Source: Bacteroides zoogleoformans (GTDB lineage Bacteria; Bacteroidota; Bacteroidia; Bacteroidales; Bacteroidaceae). From it: a DNA stretch of 64,000 bases. How positions within the stretch are numbered: position 1 is the first letter of the stretch; every line of letters begins with the position of its first letter. Below are positions 19,774 through 27,931 of the stretch, piece by piece. The position numbers were made by a program, and so were the translations under genes. Below the pieces are notes generated by a model, which worked only from the letters and a program-made list of their open reading frames with translations, was not told where the DNA came from and searched no databases. Location: positions 1,343,001 through 1,407,000 of the forward strand of contig NZ_CP027231.1 of NCBI RefSeq assembly GCF_002998435.1, in the 5' to 3' direction.

Positions 19774-19811
19774 AAAAAAATCGGCAGTTTGATAAGGCTG
19801 CCGATTTTTTT
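19774..19811 (+). terminator. Terminator inside the left end of IS982 copy 1
   Basis: A stem of 7 GC-rich pairs flanked by A/T pairs (TCGGCAG 19781-19787 with CTGCCGA 19798-19804), then eight T's. It lies between the left repeat and the transposase start and would block transcripts entering from outside. Confidence 0.7.
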
Positions 19812-19866
19812 GGTAATATCTATGATAATTAGTATTTTAGAGGTGAAAAACAACAAATACCCTATC

Positions 19867-20797
19867 ATGATTACCGAAAGTAAAGTTTCTGAAATTTTCT
19901 GTATTGCATGTATTGCAGATGATTTTTGCAAAGAATTTGAAGCAGAGATGGCTAAAAATGCACTTCCATCCACTCCCGACGCCCCCAAACGCAAACGAAA
20001 GCGCATGATGTCGGATGCTGAGGTCATCACCATACTGATTTTGTTTTCACTTCAATTCATTCCGTAACTTTAAGCATTACTATCTCGGATGTGTATGCCG
20101 GCATTGGAAACATCTCTTTCCAAAGACTTTCTCATACAACCGTTTTGTCGAGATTATGCCAAGATGTTTTGTCGCTATGAGCATGTTCCTTAAATTGTCC
20201 TGTTTCGGAGAATGCTCAGGCATCAGCTTCATTGACAGTACCTGCATTCCTGTGATCCACAACAAGAGAGAGTATTCCATGAAAGTGTTCAAGGGCATTG
20301 CAGAAAAAGGGAAAAGTACCATGGGATGGCATATCGGCTTTAAACTTCATTTGTTGTGTAACGAGAAAGGTGAGATCATCAACTTTGTCTTGACCAAAGC
20401 CAATGCGGACGACCGTAACGAAAACGTAATCGGCTCGCGGACGGACAAGGTGCTCGGCAAACCATACGCTGACAAGGGGTATATCTCGCAGACTCTTTTC
20501 GGAAAGCTGTTTAATGACGGAATACATATTGTTACAGGTCTTCGCTCAAACATGAAACAACGGCTCATACCCCTTTATGACAAACTGATGCTGCGTAAAC
20601 GAAGCATTATCGAATCCCTCAATGATATGTTGAAAAATGTGGCACAACTCGTACATACTCGCCACCGCAGCGTGCATAATTTCTTGATCAACTTGTTGTC
20701 CGCGATTGGAGCATATTGTTTCTTTGCTGTAAAGCCGGAAGTCAACTTTAACTTTGATATTGCACCAACGGATGGGAAACTTGTCCTTTGGAAGTAA
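19867..20797 (+). pseudogene. IS982 transposase, copy 1, frameshifted
   Basis: It begins MITESKVSEIFC and continues in frame to about 20043, where a T run has one base too many (TTTT at 20044-20047; the family has FHFNSFRNF here). The frame then hits a stop at 20065. The rest continues in the +1 frame to 20797 with DSTCIPV, ADKGYIS and SIIESLNDML, the DDE-bearing parts. A 9-bp tandem duplication (19900-19908 and 19909-19917) adds three residues (IAC...IA) before DDFC compared with the other copies. IS982 transposases are made from one frame, so this is a broken gene. Confidence 0.85.
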
Positions 20798-20809
20798 TAT
20801 TAGTGCGCG

Positions 20810-20848
20810 ACCGGTTTAGGCGACCATAATACGGTCGCCCAAACCGGT
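20810..20848. repeat. Hairpin in the 3' part of IS982 copy 1
   Basis: A 17-bp inverted repeat (20810-20826 with 20832-20848, about two mismatches) with a 5-nt loop lies between the transposase stop and the right end. There is no T run on either strand. It may block read-through or be a relic of another element. Confidence 0.5.
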
Positions 20849-20900
20849 ATGGCTCGATGAGAGAGGAAAATTATTATAAATCCTTATCCCGAACTCGCGT

Positions 20901-21963
20901 AAACATCATGATTAAGACTATCGATTACAAAGTTACTGCTTTATTTTGTGTTATTGATGATTTCTGCAAACAATTTGAGTCAGAAAATGCGGGAAAACTG
21001 CTTTTGGGTGAGGCCGGAGTGAAGTGCAGAAGACGCAAGGCATCCATGTCTGACAGCGAAATCATGACCATTCTGCTCTATTTCCACTTCGGTTCGTTCC
21101 GCAACTTCAAACACTATTATCTGTTCTTCATCAAGGGTACGTTGAAGTCGTTTTTCCCTGACGCGGTGTCTTACAACCGTTTCGTGGAACTCGAGAGCCG
21201 TGTGTTCTTCCCCCTGATGTTCTTCCTGAACCTCCAAGCATTCGGCAGATGCACGGGCATTACATTTGTGGACTCCACCATGATACCCGTGTGCCACAAT
21301 CTTAGGCGGTATGCCAACAAGGTGTTCAAGGGCATTGCAACGGATGATGGCAAGGGAACCATGGGCTGGTGCCATGGATTCAAACTCCATCTGGCTTGCA
21401 ATGACAGAGGCGAGATTATTGCGTTTGTCCTCACTGGCGCAAATGTCAGCGACAAGGATCCAAATGTGTTTGAGGTGTTGGCTAAACGACTGTACGGCAA
21501 GCTCTTTGCCGACAAAGGCTACATCTCGAAAAAGCTCTTTGACTTCCTTTTCGAGGATGGCATACAACTGGTCACTGGGCTAAGGGTGAACATGAAGAAC
21601 AAACTGATGCCTTTTTATGACAGGATGATGCTGCGCAAAAGACACATCATTGAAACCATCAACGACATGCTGAAAAACACTGCGCAATTAGTGCATTCAC
21701 GCCACAGGTCCCTTGCGAATTTCATCATGAACATCATTTCCGCATTGGGAGCATACTGCTTCTTTGGGAACAAACCCAAAGCCCTTGGTGGATACACCAT
21801 CGAGAGCACCAAACTGTTGAGCCTTTTTTAAGCGCAACGCATTTTTAATAAGAAAACATTTTCAGCATAACCGTCCATGTCCCATGAACGGAGAGCTTCT
21901 TGTGTACCTAGCCGAAGACACTAAAACTTATATTTAACAAAAAGGATTATCCCGAACTGGGGT
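20901..21963 (+). mobile_element. IS982-family element, copy 2, left end missing
   Basis: It has a complete transposase gene and a right end with the core TTATCCCGAACT (to 21963). There is no left inverted repeat: copy 1's right end stands seven bases before its ATG, where the complete copy 3 has 92 bp of left end. It is therefore not able to move by itself as it stands, although its protein could act on related ends. Confidence 0.75.
20908..21831 (+). CDS. IS982-family transposase, copy 2
   Basis: A 307-residue uninterrupted DDE transposase starting MIKTIDYKVTALFCVIDDFC. Likely catalytic acids are the Asp in FVDSTMIPVC, the Asp in FADKGYISKK and the Glu in HIIETINDML. The start is the ATG at 20908; upstream in-frame codons belong to copy 1's right end. 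It is intact as a protein, but its normal promoter region and left end have been removed. Distinct from copy 3 throughout, so the two are different IS982 subtypes rather than recent duplicates. Confidence 0.85.
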   Translation: MIKTIDYKVTALFCVIDDFCKQFESENAGKLLLGEAGVKCRRRKASMSDSEIMTILLYFHFGSFRNFKHYYLFFIKGTLKSFFPDAVSYNRFVELESRVFFPLMFFLNLQAFGRCTGITFVDSTMIPVCHNLRRYANKVFKGIATDDGKGTMGWCHGFKLHLACNDRGEIIAFVLTGANVSDKDPNVFEVLAKRLYGKLFADKGYISKKLFDFLFEDGIQLVTGLRVNMKNKLMPFYDRMMLRKRHIIETINDMLKNTAQLVHSRHRSLANFIMNIISALGAYCFFGNKPKALGGYTIESTKLLSLF

Positions 21964-21984
21964 ACACCTCTATACCCTCTATCT

Positions 21985-22096
21985 GTAAGCATTCGAACAA
22001 ATACCCCTTTTAAACCTTGGGGTTTGGTTGTAGCTTTGCAGTAGCATATACAATCCAACTTCAAGGTTTAAAAGGGGTATTTGTTCGAATGCTTAC
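21985..22096. mobile_element. 112-bp palindromic element with IS66-like ends (MITE-like)
   Basis: A perfect 35-bp inverted repeat (21985-22019 with 22062-22096) surrounds a 42-nt centre. The repeats begin GTAAGCATTC, and GTAAGC is also how the IS66 copy at 24522 begins, so these look like IS66-type terminal repeats that have lost everything between them. The centre has a possible -7 box (TAGCTTTG). No 8-bp target duplication flanks it. On the right it cuts a tnpB fragment. Confidence 0.6.
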
Positions 22097-22519
22097 TCCA
22101 CATTACCGTTAAACAGGTAATAGTTCAGATTAGCACTCAGTCCAAGCATATCATCCTATCATTTTATTAAGCAACAGGCTCAAATCAAGAACTGTGGTGT
22201 TTATCAGGAACAGTGTTGCGCCAGACCTCAGCTACAACTTCACCCATTTTATCGGTGGTTCGCCTTCAGGCTGTTTCATTTCCATTTTCACGGTTAGACT
22301 GTTGCATGGTTTGCCGGTTATCTGGACTTTGGCTACCTTGGGATGTTCAACCTGAACTGTCTTGCCTAACTTCTCGCTCCACAACTAGTGGCGCTGCCTG
22401 TTCATGAACTGGTCGTAATTTACTCCGTAATCCGCACAGAACTCACGGAGATCCTTGGTCTCGCTGCATAACTGGTAGAGGTCATATACCTCCTGATAAT
22501 TTACTTTCTCTTTTGCCAT
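22097..22519 (-). pseudogene. IS66 tnpA and start of tnpB, degenerate remnant
   Basis: On the minus strand an ATG at 22519 opens a 123-codon frame (to 22151) starting MAKEKVNYQEVYDLY, a small IS66 TnpA-type DNA-binding protein. It carries two in-frame TAG codons, at 22387-22385 and 22234-22232. A tnpB start follows at 22149 (MLGLSANLNYYLFNGNV) and is cut after about 17 codons by the palindromic element. It is the 5' end of an IS66 of a different type from the one at 24522. Confidence 0.75.
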
Positions 22520-23216
22520 AATCGTTATCGCTAAAGGTTATGACGTAAAGGTAGGTTTGTGAATAATGTGCGTCAAGGCGGAGAATAGAATGGTTACGCA
22601 AATTCCGGACAAATTATCTCCATAAATTCTATTGTTAAGGTTTATGGAAAGACATCAGCTAAACAGCGACTATGACCGGATAAGTCTAATTAACGTGAGT
22701 TCGACGAATTCATAATAACGCAAGCTGCGTATCAAATGTCCTTTTTACATTGATGCACGGCTTCTTTGGAAACAAGCAGTATGCGGCAATAGCCCCCAAT
22801 AAATTGACGATGAAATTCTCAAAGCATCTATGTCCGGAGTGTTCCACTTGCGCAATGTTCTTGAGTTCATCGTTAACCGTTTCTATGATAGCCCTCTTCC
22901 TGAGCAGCAGTTTGTCGGAAACGCTCATCAGCGCACCCTTCATGTTGCTTTTCAACTTGGTAATAAGCTGTATTCCGTCCACGAACAGCCGTTGGAAGAG
23001 ACTCTTGCTTATATATCCCTTGTCCACAACCAACTTACCGTATATGAATTTCACAAAGTCCTTGTATTCCAAAGGCTTGCGGTCGTCAATGTCACCGGGT
23101 GTTATCATGAAGTTGAGCAGCTCTCCCTTCTCATTGCAAATCAGATGCAATTTAAATCCGAAGAACCAGCCCATGGAGCATTTTCCCCTTTGCGCTATAC
23201 CTTTGAACACCTTATG

Positions 23217-24389
23217 ACCTGAGTTCGGGATAAGAAACGTTACTTAAAAAGTTGGTAATCTCAATAATTTTTAGTGCCTTTATTGTTGTAAATCAAATAA
23301 TTATAAATTCAAAGGAGACTATAGTTATGGAGATTACCAAGAACAAAATTACTGAAAATTTCTGTATTATCGATGATTTTTGCCAGGAATATGACAAAGA
23401 GATATCCCGTATGGTCATTTGTGAGGCAGACGGACGCAAGCACCGTAAGCGCCAATGGAGCATGAGCCGTGCCGAGATCATGACAATTCTCATCTGTTTC
23501 CACTTCAACACTTTCCGCAATTTCAAGCATTATTACCTCTTCTACGTACAAGTCCATTTGCGTGATTTGTTCCCAAGTCAGCTTTCATACAACCGCTTTG
23601 TTGAGCTTGAATCCAGAGTTGCGGTTGAGATGATGCTGTTCCTCCAACTGTTTTGTTTTGGGAGGTGCACGGGCATAAGCTTCATTGACAGCACGTGCGT
23701 CCCTGTATGCCACAACAAACGCATAAAAAGGAACAAGGTGTTTCGTGGTTATGCTGAGGTGGGCAAGAGCACCATGGGGTGGTATTTCGGCTTCAAGCTA
23801 CACCTCATATGCAATGAGCGGGGCGAGTTGCTCAATTTCATGCTCACTAAGGCGAATGTTGACGACAGAAACCCTGATGTGTTCAACAGATTGACAGACA
23901 ACGTGTTTGGGAAATTGTTCGCAGACAAGGGATACATATCTCAGGGATTGTTTGAAAGGCTTTTCAACGATGGTGTCGAAATGGTAACGGGCCTGAAGTG
24001 TAACATGAAAAACAAACTCATGCCACTATATGACAAGATACTGCTGCGCAAAAGGTCTGTCATTGAGACCATCAACGACGAGCTTAAAAACGTAGCCCAA
24101 CTTGTGCACTCGCGACATCGCAGCGTGTTCAACTTTGCCATGAACGTCCTTTCCGTTTTGGCAGCTTACAGCTTCTTCGAAAAGAAACCGTCCATCAACA
24201 TTGACTACTACATTGAGAATGTTGATGGACGGCTTGCCGTTATACGGTAAGTTGTCTGTCGAACCAACAACCTTTTTGCAGGTTGCTTCTGAGAGGCATC
24301 CAAGGAGTTTGGATGGCAGATGTGTCATGTCCCTACCAGAGAACTGGACAAAGATGGGATTAACAGCCTGGCTTATCCCGAACTCAGGT
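23217..24389 (+). mobile_element. IS982-family element, copy 3, complete with target duplication
   Basis: 1173 bp with perfect 18-bp inverted repeats (23217-23234 with 24372-24389; ACCTGAGTTCGGGATAAG). The 5-bp direct repeat TTATG flanks it at 23212-23216 and 24390-24394, and removing the element with one repeat restores the reading of the type A IS982 seen at 27412-27440. It is the only element in the cluster that looks fully intact. Confidence 0.9.
23327..24250 (+). CDS. IS982-family transposase, copy 3
   Basis: A 307-residue DDE transposase, intact, starting MEITKNKITENFCIIDDFC after an unusually clear AAAGGAG site. The DDE residues are expected in FIDSTCVPVC, FADKGYISQG and SVIETINDEL. 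An earlier in-frame ATG at 23252 would overlap the left-end region and is unlikely. Together with complete repeats and a target duplication, this is the copy most likely to be mobile. Confidence 0.9.
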   Translation: MEITKNKITENFCIIDDFCQEYDKEISRMVICEADGRKHRKRQWSMSRAEIMTILICFHFNTFRNFKHYYLFYVQVHLRDLFPSQLSYNRFVELESRVAVEMMLFLQLFCFGRCTGISFIDSTCVPVCHNKRIKRNKVFRGYAEVGKSTMGWYFGFKLHLICNERGELLNFMLTKANVDDRNPDVFNRLTDNVFGKLFADKGYISQGLFERLFNDGVEMVTGLKCNMKNKLMPLYDKILLRKRSVIETINDELKNVAQLVHSRHRSVFNFAMNVLSVLAAYSFFEKKPSINIDYYIENVDGRLAVIR

Positions 24390-24561
24390 TTATGGATATG
24401 GATACGCTGATTCCTGCAGACACGCAAGGGAATGCTATCGACGAAGCTGATACCAGTACATTTCCCAAGAAGTACTTTCTTGATGAGCAGTGCAAGAGGA
24501 ATGGCAACTTCTCTTTCCAATGTAAGCCTCCGTTAAAGTACGTATTGCAAAATACAAAAAA

Positions 24562-24613
24562 TTAGTCCCGACTCGGCACGATTCGTTCAGATTCGCCTCC
24601 GAGTCGGGACTAA
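24562..24613 (-). terminator. IS66 tnpC terminator
   Basis: A perfect 15-bp stem (24562-24576 with 24599-24613), a 22-nt loop, followed on the minus strand by six T's. It lies 35 nt past the tnpC stop. Confidence 0.8.
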
Positions 24614-24647
24614 TAGCATCAAATTATATCAATTCGGAACAGATTTG

Positions 24648-26198
24648 TTATGATTTCACCCAGTTCCGTGGAAGAAGTTCTGTCATATCCTTTTTATCCC
24701 TTTCATAATACGGTATTTTCCTCAGTACATCCTCCATCCACACTCTAGGGTCAACTCCGGCAGACTTGCAGGTCCCGATAAGGGAATATACAATGGCCGC
24801 TCTGTATGCCGATGCGTCGTTGCCACAGAACAGATAGTTTTTTCTTCCCAAAGCCAAAGGCCTTATCGCATTCTCAATGAGATTGTTGTCGATATTCACC
24901 CTTCCGTCATTTACATATCTGGAGAGTCTGGGAAGAAGTGATAAGGTGTATTCTATAGCCTTCCCGGTACGGCTCTTAGGCAGCACCTTAAGGTATGCAT
25001 CCTGCATCCACCTTTCAAATTCCAGTATCACAGGGTAAGACTCCCGGATACGTTTTTCCTTGCGTTCTTCTATGGAAAACCCGGCTTCGTCAGCTTCAGA
25101 TTCGACTTTGTACAACTTGCCTATATGGCATAATGCCTGTGTAGCCAGTGCCCTGTTCTCGTCCAGCGCTTCCGTAAACTTTCTCCTTGCATGGGCCCAA
25201 CAGCCGAACAGCGTGATGCCTTTCATCCGTTCGAACTGTTCGTAGGCATCATAACCGTCGCACTGCGCAAGCCCGACATAATTGCCGAGGAGTTCACGGG
25301 CAACCTTCCCACTACGGCTGCCACGGTCATAATGGAACACGACGTCTCCGGTGATACCGTCCCGCAGGCACCACTCATAACCTTTTCTCGTCTTGTGCTT
25401 TTCGTTGTCTATAACAGGTATCACACTCTCGTCTATCTGTATATATTCACTCGAGAGTATCTGCTTCTTAAGGAGATTATAGAGAAGCCTCAGCTTTTCC
25501 ACTGCCGCCTCATACCATCCACCCATGGTCGAATCACTGATGGTTATGCCGGACTCACGGTACTGTTGTATAAGGCGGTAGAATGGCAGATGATACATAA
25601 ACTTTCCGATGATAATGTCTGTCAGTACGGATGCTCCTGCCATACATTTGCCCACAGGCACCAAAGGAAGCGGACTGATAAGGATATGCCTCTCTTCCGG
25701 ATGCTTTTCCTTGAGTTCTGATTTTCTTATTACCTTGTGGCGGATGGTCTTTACTATATAGACTTTTTCTGGGATACGTTCCAGACGAAGAGTCTCCTCG
25801 GTTCCGATTTCAACGAAATCCTCTTTCAGCTCACCGTCTTCTGTGGTAGTACCTTCAGGGTAAAGATTGATTTCATCTACAGGCAGCAAGGAGGTATCAA
25901 GAGGCTTGCGGACAGGTTTCTCCCTGACCTTTATGGTTCTTGTTATCTCTTCTTCTGCCTTGCGTACTTCCTCTTCAAGCTCAGCCTTCTCATCGGAAGA
26001 CATTTCCTGCTGTGTAAACAGCGACAACTGGTTGGGGTCAAGAGGAAGGTTCTTCTCACTCATACGGCCGAACATCTTCTTTCTAAGCCAATAAAGAGAT
26101 TGTTCCAGGGATGCCACTTTCCCTGAAAGTGCATCATTTTCCTTGCGAAGCCTTTCATTCTCCCGTATTATTGCCTTTATCTGTTCTTCCGTAAACAT
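24648..26198 (-). CDS. IS66-family transposase TnpC
   Basis: 516 residues. An N-terminal leucine-rich coiled coil (about 5-45, ENERLRKENDALSGKVASLEQSL) and KMFGRMSEK are followed by the DDE core: YIQIDESVIPVID, GCWAHARRKFTEAL, and the C-terminal RVNIDNNLIENAIRPLALGRKNYLFCGND. The zinc-finger segment normally between coiled coil and core has no cysteine pairs here. It is uninterrupted and preceded by tnpB 80 nt upstream. The protein looks functional, but the element has lost one end. Confidence 0.9.
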   Translation of the reverse strand: MFTEEQIKAIIRENERLRKENDALSGKVASLEQSLYWLRKKMFGRMSEKNLPLDPNQLSLFTQQEMSSDEKAELEEEVRKAEEEITRTIKVREKPVRKPLDTSLLPVDEINLYPEGTTTEDGELKEDFVEIGTEETLRLERIPEKVYIVKTIRHKVIRKSELKEKHPEERHILISPLPLVPVGKCMAGASVLTDIIIGKFMYHLPFYRLIQQYRESGITISDSTMGGWYEAAVEKLRLLYNLLKKQILSSEYIQIDESVIPVIDNEKHKTRKGYEWCLRDGITGDVVFHYDRGSRSGKVARELLGNYVGLAQCDGYDAYEQFERMKGITLFGCWAHARRKFTEALDENRALATQALCHIGKLYKVESEADEAGFSIEERKEKRIRESYPVILEFERWMQDAYLKVLPKSRTGKAIEYTLSLLPRLSRYVNDGRVNIDNNLIENAIRPLALGRKNYLFCGNDASAYRAAIVYSLIGTCKSAGVDPRVWMEDVLRKIPYYERDKKDMTELLPRNWVKS

Positions 26199-26278
26199 CT
26201 GAATTCCATCGTCTTATTATACTGTAAAGATAATAAAATATGCTGGAATACACAACCTTACAGTATATTAAATACCGG

Positions 26279-26647
26279 TTACTTGCGAAGTTTTCTCAAG
26301 TTTTCAAGTCTGTTTCTACGTGAATCTCCGGATTCTATAATACCCTCCACGATCATTACAAGGTCACGCCATTCTATTGCTTCGCAGATGTCGTCCTTAC
26401 TAAAGGAGCCGGGCTTGCCAAATGTACCGGTCTCCAAAAGCTTGGAATAAAGTACCATTCCACCTGCTTCCCAGTGGAGAAGCTTGATACGGTTGCGTGC
26501 CCTGTTCATAAAGATGTAAACATTCCCGTTACACGGGTCATGCCCCATGACATCGGTCACTATACCACTGAGTGTATGGAAACTCTTCCGCATATCCGTC
26601 GGACGGTTGTACAGCAGATAATGAAGACTGTCGTTAAGGTTAAACAT
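26279..26647 (-). CDS. IS66 accessory protein TnpB (Orf2)
   Basis: A 122-residue protein with the IS66 Orf2 signature: YLLYNRPTDMRKSFHTLSGIV, then GNVYIFMNRARNRIKLLHWEAGGMVLYSKLLE. It is required for transposition of many IS66 elements, though its biochemical role is unsettled. The start overlaps the tnpA stop by eight bases, as is normal in the family. It is intact. Confidence 0.9.
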   Translation of the reverse strand: MFNLNDSLHYLLYNRPTDMRKSFHTLSGIVTDVMGHDPCNGNVYIFMNRARNRIKLLHWEAGGMVLYSKLLETGTFGKPGSFSKDDICEAIEWRDLVMIVEGIIESGDSRRNRLENLRKLRK

Positions 26648-26845
26648 GGCTGCAGGCTTGAATTATTGAATAAATCTCCTGTGGGCTGAGCTCTCCCTGA
26701 ATGCGTATTGCATCTCCTTTTGATGTACGTATCTCTATACTTTTAAATCCGGATGATGATTCTCCTTTGGGTTTACGGCCGCTCTGACCGGTAAATGACG
26801 GAACAGGAATAAATGTGCCGCTTTGTCCCAGTTCTATAAAATCGC
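26640..26845 (-). pseudogene. IS66 tnpA, C-terminal remnant
   Basis: About 67 codons reading KGDFIELGQSGTFIPVPSF...QEIYSIIQACSHV, the C-terminal part of an IS66 TnpA. The N-terminal helix-turn-helix part is absent. The open frame upstream to an ATG at 26882 lies entirely in foreign IS982 sequence read backwards, so the apparent 80-residue protein is a chance fusion. Confidence 0.75.
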
Positions 26846-26905
26846 CTTTGGAAAGAGATGTTTCCAATGCCGGCATACACATCCGAGATAGTAATGCTTA
26901 AAGTT
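26846..26905 (-). repeat. 60-bp fragment of IS982 copy 1 type
   Basis: The reverse complement of this stretch is identical over 60 nt to 20066-20125 in IS982 copy 1 (codons for NFKHYYLGCVCRHWKHLFPK). It is squeezed between the IS66 tnpA remnant and the end of IS982 type A copy 2. It marks a second, otherwise deleted copy of that IS982. Confidence 0.9.
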
Positions 26906-26906
26906 A

Positions 26907-27931
26907 ACGTGAGTTCAACGAATTCATAATAAAGCAAGCTGCGTATCAAATGTTCTTTTTACATTGATGCACGGCTTCTTTGGAAACAAGCAGTATGCGG
27001 CAATAGCCCCAATAAATTGACGATGAAATTCTCAAAGCATCTATGTCCGGAGTGTTCCACTTACGCAATGTTCTTGAGTTCATCGTTAACCGTTTCTATG
27101 ATAGCCCTCTTCCTGAGCAGCAGTTTGTCGGAAACGCTCATCAGCGCACCCTTCATGTTGCTTTTCAACTTGGTAATAAGCTGTATTCCGTCCACGAACA
27201 GCCGTTGGAAGAGCCTCTTGCTTATATATCCCTTATCCCCAACCAACTTGCCGTATATGAATTTCACAAAATCCTTGTATTCCAAAGGCTTGCGGGCATC
27301 AATGTCACCGGGTGTTATCATGAAGTTGAGCAGCTCTCCCTTCTCATTGCAAATCAAATGCAATTTAAATCCGAAGAACCAGCCCATGGAGCATTTTCCC
27401 CTTTGCGCTATACCTTTGAACACCTTATGGATATGGATACGCTGATTCCTGCAGACACGCAGGGGAGTGCTATTGACGAAGCTGATACCAGTACATTTCC
27501 CAAGAAGTACTTTCTTGATGAACAGTGCAAGAGGAATGGCAACTTCTCTTTCCAATTCCACGAAACGGTTGTACGATACAACTTCGGGAAACAGATGGCG
27601 CAGATGCCTGCACACCTTTTCAAGATAGAAATGTTTCAGACAGCGGTAGCCGGAGTCGTGGAAGAGACTCATGATAAGCATGATTTCCGCCTTTGACATC
27701 GTGCTGTCACGATGATATTTTCTCTTCTTGAGCGGTTTTAGCGTGTATTTTGCCATCATTGTATCAAAAAACTTGCAGAAGTCGTCTGCCATACAAAATA
27801 TTTCTGTAATTTTGCTCTCGGTGATCATAGCGATTTTTATTTGTAATTCTTTGTATTTCACTACTATAAAGTTACAACAAATTTCGATAAGCACCAAATT
27901 TGTAGACACTTATAATTCGTCGAACTCACGT
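26907..27931 (-). mobile_element. IS982-family element, type A copy 2
   Basis: About 1025 bp bounded by ACGTGAGTTCAACGAATT (from 26907) and its near-perfect inverse ending at 27931. It has the same subtype and orientation as the interrupted copy at 22693-24521. The transposase is disabled. Flanks are an IS982 fragment on the left and an IS21 istB on the right, with no target duplication. Confidence 0.85.
26924..27828 (-). pseudogene. IS982 transposase, type A copy 2, nonsense and frameshift
   Basis: It starts MITESKITEIFCMADDFC at 27828 and reads well to about residue 255. There the codon that is CAA (Gln, NIAQVEH) in copy 1 is TAA (27063-27061). Further on, a C run near 27007-27010 is one base shorter than in copy 1, shifting the last part. 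Catalytic motifs (FVNSTPLRV with Asn where the others have Asp, GDKGYIS, AIIETVNDEL) lie before the stop. The Asp-to-Asn change would itself abolish the first catalytic acid. Confidence 0.85.

Larger units (their letters stand above)
19742..20900 (+). mobile_element. IS982-family element, copy 1 (decayed transposase)
   Basis: 1159 bp bounded by perfect 18-bp inverted repeats (19742-19759 with 20883-20900) containing GAGTTCGGGATAAG, the same core and length as the ends of the complete copy at 23217-24389. Its transposase is frameshifted. No flanking duplication is present (TAAGA on the left, AAACA on the right). The right end abuts, within 8 nt, the start codon of a second IS982 transposase, so the right junction is a rearrangement rather than a clean insertion. 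Confidence 0.8.
22693..24521 (-). pseudogene. IS982 element and transposase, type A copy 1, interrupted and truncated
   Basis: One end at 22693 has ACGTGAGTTCGACGAATT. The C-terminal 166 codons (22710-23210) read MFKGIAQRGKCSMGW...QLALL. The frame is interrupted at TTATG (23212-23216) by the complete IS982 copy 3 and resumes at 24390 with LEREVAIPLALLIKKVLLGKC read upstream. It is finally cut at 24521 by an IS66 end. Comparison with the copy at 26907-27931 gives the missing N-terminus. Two successive insertions into the same element are therefore visible. Confidence 0.85.
24522..26845 (-). mobile_element. IS66-family element, truncated at its tnpA end
   Basis: The tnpC-side end begins GTAAGCCTCC at 24522, inserted into the type A IS982 transposase. 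Gene order on the minus strand is tnpA remnant, tnpB, tnpC, then a terminator at 24562-24613. The other end has no GTAAGC repeat: tnpA's first part is gone and the sequence switches at 26845/26846 to a 60-bp piece of IS982 copy 1 type. No target duplication can be recovered. Confidence 0.8.

Noticed and set aside
19867..20797. Programmed frameshifting in the IS982 transposase
   Set aside because: The other IS982 copies here encode the same protein in one frame, and the shift point is a simple extra T, so it is a mutation.
21985..22096. Invertible promoter (phase-variation switch)
   Set aside because: Inverted repeats around a TAGCTTTG box suggest one, but the 42-bp centre is far shorter than known Bacteroides invertible segments. 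The arms start like IS66 ends and no downstream operon would be switched.
26640..26882. An 80-residue protein (MCMPALETSL...)
   Set aside because: Its first 12-13 codons are an IS982 fragment read backwards, fused to the tail of an IS66 tnpA. It is a chance junction frame.
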